DNA from: Reyranella sp.
GTDB lineage: Bacteria > Pseudomonadota > Alphaproteobacteria > Reyranellales > Reyranellaceae
Direction: 5' to 3'
NCBI GenBank assembly: GCA_016780605.1
Contig: JADHLS010000354.1
Location: 1-6,057, forward strand
Length of the DNA: 6,057 nucleotides
The notes below the pieces were generated by a model. The model saw only the letters and a program-made list of their open reading frames with translations. It was not told where the DNA came from and ran no database searches. This document shows positions 1 through 6,057 of this stretch, one piece after another (position 1 is the first letter of the stretch; each line of letters begins with the position of its first letter). The position numbers and the translations under genes are program-made.

Positions 1-819
1 GGCCAGCAGATGGCGTTGCTGGCTGAGCTGGTTGCGCAGCGGCGGCAAGGCGGCCTCGCTCTGGGCCAGCGCCGCGCGCTGCGTCGCCACGTCGGCCAGC
101 GCGCCCTGGCCGATCGCCAGCCGCCGCTCGAACAGCGCCAGCGATTCGCGCTGAACCTGGATCGTCCGCTCGGTCACGGCGATCTGCGCCCGCAGCGCCG
201 CTTCCGTCACCGCCGCCACGACGACGTTCGACGACAGCGTCAGGTACGCCGCTTCCAGCACGAAGCATTGCGCCTCGGCCTGCGCCTCGGCCGATTCGGC
301 CGACCGGCGCGTGCCGCCCCACAAATCGAGCAGATAGTTGATGTTGAGCAGACCGGTGAACAGACCGAAGATGAAGGTGTTCTGCGATGTCGGCGCCGAC
401 AGCGACTGCGACACCGAGTTTTGCGAGCCCGATCCGGTGATGCCGACCACGGGAAACAGGGCCGCGCGCTGCGCCCGCGCCGTCTGTTGCGCCGCCTTGA
501 GCGCCTGGATCGCCGACTGGATGTCCGGGTTGGCCCTGAAGGCGCGCTCGACCAGGTCGTTGAGCGGCCGCGATTCGTAGAGCTGCCACCATTGCGCCGG
601 GATATCGAGATTGGCGATGAAACGCTGACCCTCCCCGCCCAAAACATCGGGAACGACGGCCGTCTCCTCGAGGGGCGGACCCGCCAGGTAGGTCTTGTCC
701 GTCGGCGGGTCGGGACGCACGAAATCGGGGCCGACCGTGCAGGCGGCCAGCGTTGTGGCCAGGGTTGCGGACAGGACCGCCACGGCCAGCCTTCCCGCAG
801 GCTTTGGAACAACCGTCAT
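1..819 (-). CDS. Outer-membrane efflux channel lipoprotein, TolC/NodT family (C-terminus beyond window)
   Basis: This is the outer-membrane component of the tripartite pump, the exit duct for substrate passed on by the RND permease. 273 codons are visible and the frame is still open at base 1. Family members usually run about 450-500 residues, so a little over half is present. The start is the ATG at 819-817, overlapping the permease stop as ATGA, with a purine-rich ribosome binding site 6 nt upstream. The N-terminus has a short hydrophobic stretch (residues 11-26) ending in a lipobox, LAAC at 24-27, so Cys27 is the predicted lipidation site. It is followed by the TVGPDFVRP segment typical of NodT-type channels. 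Residues 75-125 carry a WWQLY...PLNDLVERA...NPDI pattern, typical of the first repeat of this family. NYLLDLWGG (161-169) and the following Ala/Glu/Gln-rich helices (170-273) fit the periplasmic helical barrel. Family assignment is firm; substrate is unknown. Cys185, in a helix usually free of cysteine, is a small oddity. Confidence 0.93.
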   Translation of the reverse strand, partial: MTVVPKPAGRLAVAVLSATLATTLAACTVGPDFVRPDPPTDKTYLAGPPLEETAVVPDVLGGEGQRFIANLDIPAQWWQLYESRPLNDLVERAFRANPDIQSAIQALKAAQQTARAQRAALFPVVGITGSGSQNSVSQSLSAPTSQNTFIFGLFTGLLNINYLLDLWGGTRRSAESAEAQAEAQCFVLEAAYLTLSSNVVVAAVTEAALRAQIAVTERTIQVQRESLALFERRLAIGQGALADVATQRAALAQSEAALPPLRNQLSQQRHLLA

Positions 820-3800
820 TGCCCACCACCTTCCTCGTCCCTGGCATCCGCCGGCATGCGCTCCGGGCTGTGCTCGTACTCGCGAAGGAAGGCGTGGCGC
901 AGGGCGGGACCGACGACCAGGAGCAGGACAGGCCCGAGCAGCATGCCGCCCACCACCACGGTGGCGAGCGGGCGCTGCACCTGGCTGCCGATGCCTTGGG
1001 ACATCGCCGCCGGCAGCAAGCCGACGCCGGCCGACAAAGCGGTCATGAGCAGCGGGCGCATGCGCTGCTCGGCGCCATTGAAGATCGCCTCGCTGAAGGA
1101 CTGGCCGCGGTTCAGCAGCTCGCGGAAGTAGGTGATGTTGAGGATGCCGTCCATCACGGCGACGCCGGCAAGGGAGATGAAGCCGATGGCGGCGGAGACG
1201 CTGAAATCCTCGCCGGTCACGTAGAGGGCGATGACGCCGCCGCCGACCGCGAAGGGAATGCCGGCCATCGCCACCAGGCTGTCCCGCATGGTGTTGAACA
1301 AGCCGTAGAGCAGCACGAGGATCAGCACGAAGGTGATGGGAATGATGATCGCCAGGCGCGCCGCCGCCTGCTGCAGGTTCTCGAACTCGCCGGACCACAG
1401 GATGCGGTAGCCGGGCGGCAGCTTGATGGTGGCGGCAATCCGATCCTGCGCTTCGGCGACCGTGCTGCCGAGGTCGCGGCCGCGGATGCTGAACTTGATG
1501 GGGATGTAGCGTTCGCTGCGCTCGCGGTAGATGAAAGAGGCGCCGGTATCGAGGGACACGCTGGCGAGCTCAGTCAACGGCACGTAGGCGTTGGGGCCGC
1601 CCGACGTCGCATAGCCGACCTTGACGTCGCGGATTGCGTCGATCGTGTCGCGAAAGCGCGGTCGCAGGCGGACGGCGACGGCGAACTGCCGGTCGCCCTC
1701 GAGCACGGTTGTCGCCGTCGTGCCGCCGAGCGCGGCCTGGACCAGCGTATTGACGTCGCCGGTGTTCAGGCCGTAGCGGGCGGCGCGCTCGCGATCGGTG
1801 CGGATGTTGAGATTGGGCTGGCCGAGCACGCGGAACAGGCCGAGGTCGGCGACACCCGGCACCTTGCTCACCTCCGCCATTACCTTTTCGGCGATCTCCT
1901 GCAGCGTGACCAGATCGGGGCCGACGATCTTGATCGAGTTCGCCCCCTTAACGCCGGACAGCGCCTCCTGCACGTTGTCCTGGATGTACTGGGAGAAGTT
2001 GAAGCCGATCCCGGGCAGCTCCTCCTCAAACTCCTTCTGCAGGATGTCGGTCAGCTTCTCCTTGCTGAGACCGGCCGGCCACTGGTCGAACGGCTTCAGC
2101 GGCGCGAACAGCTCGACGTTGGAGAAGGGCGAGGCATCGCTGCCGTTGTCGGGCCGGCCATGCTGCGACACGACGGTGATGATCTCGGGATGGCGCAGCA
2201 TGATGTCGCGCATCTTGTTGGTCGCCGCCTCGCCCGCATCGAGGCTGATCGTCGGCGGCATCGAGGCGCGTATCCAGAAGTTGCCTTCCTCCAGGGCCGG
2301 CAGGAATTCGCTGCCCAGCCGAGTGGCGAGGAAGCCGCTGCCGGCGAGGAAGATCACACCGATAGCGATGGCGACGGCAACGCGGCCCAATGCCCAGCGC
2401 AGCATCGGCGTGTAGGTCTGGCGGATGGCGCGAACGAACACGGTCTCGACCTCCTCGACCTGCTGCGGCAGCACGATCGAGGCGAGGACGGGCGTCACCG
2501 TGAACGTCGCCAGCAGCGCACCGGCGAGGGCGTAGGCATAAGTGCGCGCCATCGGGCCGAAGATCTGTCCTTCGACGCCGGTCATGGTGAACAACGGCAA
2601 GAAGGCCGTGACGGTGATGATCGCCGTGAAGAAAACCGCACGATCGACCTGCAAGGCGCTGATGAAGATCAGCCGCAGCCGCTGGTTCCACAGCCTCGCG
2701 CTGCTGCGCCCGCTGGTCGTCGAGGTGGGATCGGGCCCCCAAAGGCCTTCGCTCAGATGCTGAAGCAGTCGCTGTCGCTGCCCCGGCGTGCTCTGGAAGT
2801 TGCGAAAGATGTTCTCGACCAGGATCACGGCCGAATCGATGATGATGCCGAAGTCGACGGCGCCGACGGACAGCAGGTTGGCATCCTCGCCGCGCGCCAC
2901 CATGATCATGACGGCAAAGAACAATGCGAACGGGATGTTGACGCCGACGATGATGGCGCTGCGCAGATCGCCGATGAAGATCCACTGCACGAGAAACACC
3001 AGCAGGCAGCCGAACACGAGATTATGCATCACGGTATGCGTCGTCACATCGACCAGCGTGCTGCGGTCGTAGTAGGGCACCACCTTGACGCCCGGCGGCA
3101 ACGAGCCGTCCTTGTTGATCTTCTCGATCTCGGCTTCGACGAGCGGCAGCACCTCGTTGGTATGTTGCGTCCGGCCCATGACCACGATGGCGGCGGCGAT
3201 GTCGGGCTGATGGTCGCGGCCGGCGATGCCGAGCCGCGGGACGTAGCCGACTTCGACGGTAGCGACGTCCTTCACCAGCACGGGCACGCCGTTGAACTGC
3301 CCGAGCACGATATTCTCGATGTCCGTCGTGCGCCGGCCGAGCAGCAAGTTCTCGTTGCCGCCGTCGTCGATCAGGCCGACACCGCGGATATTGACACCCT
3401 GCTGGCCGATGCTGATCTCGCGGCCGCCGACATTGACGTTGGCATTGCCCAGCGCCGTCACGATCTGCGGCACGGTGACGTTGTAGGCTTCGAGCTTGGT
3501 CTGATCGACATTGACGTCGAACTGCTTGGTCGTGCCGCCCCAGCTGTTGATCTGCACGACGCCGGGAATGGTGAGCAGCCGCCGCGCCACGATCCAATCC
3601 TGGACCGTGCGCAGGTTGGTGAGACCGAAGAAGGGTGGGCCGACGACCTGGTATCGTACGATCTCTCCGACCAGGCTCGATTGCTGGATCTGCGGCACCT
3701 GCGTGCCCGGCAGGTTGACCCCCTGCTGCAGAGAGACCGCCGCCTGGCTGTAGGCGGTGTGATAGTCCGTGCCGTACTTGAAGGTGACCCGAACAAAGCT

Positions 3801-4070
3801 CAGCCCGTAGAAAGAGGTCGAGCGAATATTCACGACGCCAGGAGTCGGATAGAGCGCGATCTCCATGGGGATCGTGTAGTACTTCTCCATCTCCTCGGCC
3901 GACAGGCCCGGCGCCTGCGCCGTGATCTCCAGGATGACCGGCGCGGGATTGGGATAGGCCTCGATGTTGAGGCGCGTGAACGCGAACACGCCGGCGCCGA
4001 TGAAGACCAGGACGGCGAGCACCACGATCGGGCGCCGGGTCAATCCGAATTCGAGAATGGCTTTCAGCAC
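816..4070 (-). CDS. RND efflux permease, heavy-metal-efflux (CzcA/CusA-like) branch
   Basis: This is the inner-membrane pump subunit, a proton-driven antiporter that moves substrate from the periplasm or membrane into the adaptor-channel conduit. At 1084 residues it is full length for the family (about 1030-1080). It has the duplicated RND layout: TM1 about 13-31, a large periplasmic loop to about 345, TM2-TM7 about 349-583, a second periplasmic loop about 585-900, and TM8-TM12 about 904-1056. The TM4 relay motif DFGIIIDSAVILVEN occupies 406-420. Asp406, Asp412 and Glu419 match in spacing the CzcA residues D402, D408 and E415 needed for proton-coupled transport. GVEGQIFGPMA (498-508) and QRPLATVVVGG (1032-1042) are also typical of the HME branch. 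The start is GTG at 4070, chosen because AGGAAGAG lies 6 nt upstream and the protein begins with the usual MLKAILEFGL-like amphipathic segment. The TM4-TM5 linker (about 421-476) looks some 15 residues longer than I recall for CzcA and is rich in Ser, Thr, Pro and Gly at 445-458. I see no clear CusA-like methionine triad. Metal substrate is inferred from the branch only. Confidence 0.95.
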   Translation of the reverse strand: MLKAILEFGLTRRPIVVLAVLVFIGAGVFAFTRLNIEAYPNPAPVILEITAQAPGLSAEEMEKYYTIPMEIALYPTPGVVNIRSTSFYGLSFVRVTFKYGTDYHTAYSQAAVSLQQGVNLPGTQVPQIQQSSLVGEIVRYQVVGPPFFGLTNLRTVQDWIVARRLLTIPGVVQINSWGGTTKQFDVNVDQTKLEAYNVTVPQIVTALGNANVNVGGREISIGQQGVNIRGVGLIDDGGNENLLLGRRTTDIENIVLGQFNGVPVLVKDVATVEVGYVPRLGIAGRDHQPDIAAAIVVMGRTQHTNEVLPLVEAEIEKINKDGSLPPGVKVVPYYDRSTLVDVTTHTVMHNLVFGCLLVFLVQWIFIGDLRSAIIVGVNIPFALFFAVMIMVARGEDANLLSVGAVDFGIIIDSAVILVENIFRNFQSTPGQRQRLLQHLSEGLWGPDPTSTTSGRSSARLWNQRLRLIFISALQVDRAVFFTAIITVTAFLPLFTMTGVEGQIFGPMARTYAYALAGALLATFTVTPVLASIVLPQQVEEVETVFVRAIRQTYTPMLRWALGRVAVAIAIGVIFLAGSGFLATRLGSEFLPALEEGNFWIRASMPPTISLDAGEAATNKMRDIMLRHPEIITVVSQHGRPDNGSDASPFSNVELFAPLKPFDQWPAGLSKEKLTDILQKEFEEELPGIGFNFSQYIQDNVQEALSGVKGANSIKIVGPDLVTLQEIAEKVMAEVSKVPGVADLGLFRVLGQPNLNIRTDRERAARYGLNTGDVNTLVQAALGGTTATTVLEGDRQFAVAVRLRPRFRDTIDAIRDVKVGYATSGGPNAYVPLTELASVSLDTGASFIYRERSERYIPIKFSIRGRDLGSTVAEAQDRIAATIKLPPGYRILWSGEFENLQQAAARLAIIIPITFVLILVLLYGLFNTMRDSLVAMAGIPFAVGGGVIALYVTGEDFSVSAAIGFISLAGVAVMDGILNITYFRELLNRGQSFSEAIFNGAEQRMRPLLMTALSAGVGLLPAAMSQGIGSQVQRPLATVVVGGMLLGPVLLLVVGPALRHAFLREYEHSPERMPADARDEEGGGQ
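826..836 (-). promoter_or_regulatory. Ribosome binding site of the outer-membrane channel
   Basis: On the minus strand GAGGAAGGTGG ends 6 nt before the ATG at 819. It is embedded in the last codons of the permease (the EEGGG tail), so it serves as both coding sequence and ribosome binding site. This supports the ATGA-overlap start of the channel. Confidence 0.72.
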
Positions 4071-4076
4071 GATGAA

Positions 4077-4084
4077 CTCTTCCT
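4077..4084 (-). promoter_or_regulatory. Ribosome binding site of the RND permease
   Basis: On the minus strand AGGAAGAG ends 6 nt before the GTG start at 4070. It is the clearest Shine-Dalgarno sequence in the window and it decides the permease start. It lies inside the 22-bp adaptor-permease gap. Confidence 0.75.
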
Positions 4085-4092
4085 GCGCGGCG

Positions 4093-5322
4093 TCAGTCGG
4101 CGGCGCCGCCGACGAGCTTGTTGGTCAGAAAGAGCGCGCCGTCGGTGACGACCAGCTCACCCGGACGCAGCCCCTCCAGCACCTGCACAGAGCCGTTCTG
4201 GCTGAGGCCGGTGCGAATCTTGCGTTTCTCGAAACGCCGGCGATCGGCCGTCAGCCAGACCGTCATGCTGCCGTCGCCCTCGCGCACGACGGCGTTCGCC
4301 GGCACAGCGAGGGCGCGCAGCGGCTCGCCGAGGCGAATCGTGAAGTCGGCGAACATGCCGGCCCGCAGCAGCCTGTCGGGATCGGCGATCACCGTCCGCA
4401 CGACGATGCGGCGCGTCTGCGGGTCGACATTGGCACCCACCACGCTCACCGTTCCCGTGAAGGTTCGGCCCGGCAGGGCCGAGACGCGCGCGACGACCGC
4501 CTGGCCGGGACGGATGAGAGAGCTGTCCGCCTCGGGGACGTTGGCGATCATCCACATCGTCGCCGTATCGGCCAGCGTCAGCGGCGCGGGCGCGTTTCCG
4601 GGCTGGACGAACAGGCCCGGCGCGGCGCTGCGCGCCGTGACATAACCGGTGATCGAGCTGCGCACCAACAATGTGGAGTCGGCGCGTCTATCCGAAACGA
4701 TTCGCTCCACCTCCTCGTCGGTCTTGCCGTAGATGCGCATGACGTTCCGCGCCGCGCGCAAGGCGCCCTCGGCCGCCTGCTGATCGGACATCGCCTGGTC
4801 GACGTCCTTTTGCGCGCCGCCACCGCCCCGCAGTGTTTCCGTCAAACGCTTCACGTTGCGATTCTGCAGGTTCAGCACGCCCGCGGCGGAGATCAGCGTC
4901 GACGACGCCTGCAAGAGGTCGGGGCTGTCGACGGAGAACACGACCTGGCCGCGTTCGACTCGATCGCCGACGTTGACGTTCACGGCGATGATGCGGCCCT
5001 GATAGGGCGTGAACACCTGCACGAGCGTATTCTGATCGAAATCGATGCTGCCGACGGCGCTGCGGCTCTGTTCGAAGGTCGCTTCCCCGGCCGGCGCGAT
5101 CGAAAGGGCGGTGACCTGGGACGCCGTGAGCTCGAGCTCGGCCTTGTCGGGAGCCGCCGCGGCGCGGTCCACGCCAGGCTTGCGGGCTGGAGGGGCATTG
5201 GAGCCGAACGGCCAGAGGTAGTAGCCGCCGGCTGCAGCGATGACGAGCACCGCCAATGCAATGAGTGGCCGGTGGCGGACTGCCGAGCCGATCCACGCCA
5301 GGATCCGTCCAAGATGTCTCAC
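4093..5322 (-). CDS. RND periplasmic adaptor (membrane fusion protein, CusB/CzcB/HlyD type)
   Basis: This is the periplasmic linker that joins the RND permease to the outer-membrane channel and may hand over substrate. It has 409 residues, normal for this family. An N-terminal hydrophobic segment (about 19-36, rich in Ala, Leu, Val and Ile) after a basic start (MRHLGRILAW...RHR) looks like an uncleaved anchor; no lipobox is seen. Domains in order: beta-barrel lead-in 64-102; first lipoyl half 103-133 with PYQGRI and NVGDRVERGQ; alpha-hairpin about 134-212 with a GGGGAQKD turn (166-173); second lipoyl half about 216-250; beta-barrel about 254-332 with DPQTRRIVVR (300-309); membrane-proximal domain about 335-400. 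No His-rich or Met-rich metal-binding N-terminus is present, unlike some CzcB or CusB relatives. The start is GTG at 5322, overlapping the regulator stop as GTGA, with AAGG 7 nt upstream. No ATG start precedes the anchor, so GTG is the best choice. Translation is probably coupled to the regulator. The 3' end carries a perfect palindrome. Confidence 0.95.
   Translation of the reverse strand: MRHLGRILAWIGSAVRHRPLIALAVLVIAAAGGYYLWPFGSNAPPARKPGVDRAAAAPDKAELELTASQVTALSIAPAGEATFEQSRSAVGSIDFDQNTLVQVFTPYQGRIIAVNVNVGDRVERGQVVFSVDSPDLLQASSTLISAAGVLNLQNRNVKRLTETLRGGGGAQKDVDQAMSDQQAAEGALRAARNVMRIYGKTDEEVERIVSDRRADSTLLVRSSITGYVTARSAAPGLFVQPGNAPAPLTLADTATMWMIANVPEADSSLIRPGQAVVARVSALPGRTFTGTVSVVGANVDPQTRRIVVRTVIADPDRLLRAGMFADFTIRLGEPLRALAVPANAVVREGDGSMTVWLTADRRRFEKRKIRTGLSQNGSVQVLEGLRPGELVVTDGALFLTNKLVGGAAD
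4096..4113. repeat. Perfect 18-bp GC palindrome at the 3' end of the adaptor gene
   Basis: GTCGGCGGCGCCGCCGAC is identical to its own reverse complement. It encodes the last six adaptor residues (VGGAAD, 404-409) and directly abuts the TGA stop at 4093-4095. In RNA it could fold as a 7-bp stem with a GCGC loop. No T-run follows on the minus strand, so it does not look like a rho-independent terminator. It is only 11 nt from the permease ribosome binding site. A regulatory or mRNA-stabilising role is inference; GGC and GCC codons in a high-GC gene can create such a palindrome by chance. Confidence 0.55.
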
Positions 5323-6029
5323 GGTTCGGCCTTGCGCGCGATCGGCGTCATTTCCTGTCCTCGCTCTGTCATGAGATAACCAACACCACGGACAGTCTCG
5401 ATCGCAACGGTTGCCTCGGCGTCCTCAAGCACCTTGCGAAGGCGATGGATGTAGACATCCACCGCGTTGGAGCCCTGCTCGCCCTGACGGCCGAACAGGC
5501 CAGTCGTCAGTTGGTCGCGGGTGACCGTCCGCCCGACCATGCGCACCAGCAGCTCGAGCAGTTCGAGCTCCCTCGCACCGATGACGGTCAAGTCTCCGTG
5601 GATCCGCAGGATGCGCCCATCGACGTCGAGCTCGACGTTTCCCGCGCGAAGCACGGTTCCCGGCGACTGAGCAGAGCGACGGAGAAGGGCATGAAGCCGC
5701 GCCAGGAGCTCGTCGAAGTAGAAAGGCTTGACGACGTAGTCGTCGGCGCCCCCATGGAGGCTGGCGAGGCGGTCATCGAGACCATTGCGGGTCGTCATGA
5801 CGATGATCGGGATCTTGCTTCCGGTGGAACGCAGCTCGCGGACCAGCGCCATGCCGTTGTCGTCCGGGAGAGCAAGATCGACCAACAGGGCGAGGTATTC
5901 GATCTTGCCAAGCGCCTCTCGTCCCGCGGCGACGGTCTGGCAAACATCGGCCTCGAAGCCTGCCCGGCCCAGACGATCGGCCAGCAGCTGGCCATAGACA
6001 TCACTGTCCTGGACGATCAAGACGCGCAT
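5319..6029 (-). CDS. OmpR/PhoB-type two-component response regulator
   Basis: This is a cytoplasmic DNA-binding regulator of 236 residues, the usual length for the OmpR family. The receiver domain spans about 1-118. Asp51 (LLVDLALPDDNG) is the predicted phosphoacceptor, Thr79 the switch threonine, Tyr98 the switch aromatic residue and Lys101 (VVKPF) the invariant lysine. The acidic pocket reads Gln7-Asp8, where most relatives have Glu-Asp or Asp-Asp. The C-terminal winged helix spans about 127-220, with GARELELLELLVRMVGRTVTR (from 151) and a recognition-helix region at NAVDVYIHRLRKVL (188-201), closing on the wing signature ETVRGVGYLM (211-220). It heads the operon and its stop overlaps the adaptor start by four bases, so it is very likely co-transcribed and translationally coupled with the pump. 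Autoregulation of this operon is an inference. The ATG at 6029 gives the canonical MRVLIV start, but no Shine-Dalgarno is visible before it and the frame stays open to the window edge, so a start further upstream cannot be excluded. No cognate histidine kinase is seen. Confidence 0.94.
   Translation of the reverse strand: MRVLIVQDSDVYGQLLADRLGRAGFEADVCQTVAAGREALGKIEYLALLVDLALPDDNGMALVRELRSTGSKIPIIVMTTRNGLDDRLASLHGGADDYVVKPFYFDELLARLHALLRRSAQSPGTVLRAGNVELDVDGRILRIHGDLTVIGARELELLELLVRMVGRTVTRDQLTTGLFGRQGEQGSNAVDVYIHRLRKVLEDAEATVAIETVRGVGYLMTERGQEMTPIARKAEP
5330..5333 (-). promoter_or_regulatory. Weak ribosome binding site of the adaptor
   Basis: On the minus strand AAGG lies 7 nt before the GTG start at 5322, inside the last codons of the response regulator. 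It is a minimal match, so initiation at the adaptor probably depends on ribosomes finishing the regulator at the GTGA overlap. Confidence 0.5.
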
Positions 6030-6057
6030 GGGAGGGCTCGCAACATCGGCGTCGATT

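Noticed and set aside
10..1131. A plus-strand open frame of 373 codons, and a minus-strand frame at 240-812, over the channel gene
   Set aside because: Both are Arg-rich shadows. The true frame starts at 819 on the minus strand and shows a lipobox and NodT-type channel motifs.
4071..4113. Possible rho-independent terminator between adaptor and permease
   Set aside because: A strong GC stem exists but no T-tract follows it on the coding strand, and the genes on either side must be co-expressed for the pump to work.
753..4148. A plus-strand open frame of 1131 codons running antisense to nearly the whole RND permease gene
   Set aside because: Its translation is dominated by Ala, Asp, Arg, His, Gly and Gln with no recognisable domain or membrane segment. 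It is the expected mirror of a high-GC gene whose antisense frame rarely meets stops. The minus-strand frame gives a complete canonical RND permease.
4618..4637. Inverted repeat of 7-bp arms with a 6-bp loop (CGGCGCG ... CGCGCCG) inside the adaptor gene
   Set aside because: It lies mid-gene in a GC-saturated stretch coding for Ala, Arg and Ser; such short repeats are expected by chance here and it is not near a gene boundary.
3964..5379. A plus-strand open frame of 471 codons antisense to the adaptor
   Set aside because: Same high-GC antisense artefact; the composition is Arg/Ala/Asp/His-rich and without motifs, and the minus strand carries a full adaptor.
6030..6057. Promoter or regulator-binding site upstream of the response regulator
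   Set aside because: Only 28 bp are visible, with no -35/-10 pair or direct repeat that could be supported.

Overview
The window reads as one tightly packed, GC-rich operon lying entirely on the minus strand, so transcription runs from high to low coordinates. It encodes a response regulator and a complete RND-type tripartite efflux system: response regulator (6029 to 5319), periplasmic adaptor (5322 to 4093), inner-membrane RND permease (4070 to 816), and an outer-membrane lipoprotein channel (819 to beyond base 1, cut by the window edge). Strong GC bias in third codon positions, GTG starts and the style of the RND, adaptor and channel proteins suggest a high-GC proteobacterium. An alphaproteobacterium of the Rhizobiales or a related order is my best guess, from remembered family resemblance only.

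Layout: the regulator stop and the adaptor start overlap as GTGA (5319-5322). The adaptor and permease are separated by 22 bp carrying a good ribosome binding site. The permease stop and channel start overlap as ATGA (816-819). There is no non-coding stretch of any size: only 28 bp upstream of the regulator and the 22 bp gap. No tRNA, rRNA, mobile element, CRISPR array, terminator or promoter was seen.

How the genes work together: the permease belongs to the heavy-metal-efflux (HME, CzcA/CusA-like) branch, with the acidic TM4 proton-relay motif in a DSA variant. The adaptor would link it across the periplasm to the TolC-like channel. The OmpR-type regulator at the head of the operon presumably controls the operon or is co-expressed with it. 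Its partner histidine kinase is not in the window. The substrate cannot be fixed from sequence; a metal cation is the default inference.

This looks like a well-formed member of known families rather than a new kind of system. The points most worth a second look are a perfect 18-bp palindrome abutting the adaptor stop codon, the non-canonical TM4 motif, the Gln in the acidic pocket of the regulator, and the order and lack of a kinase in the operon.
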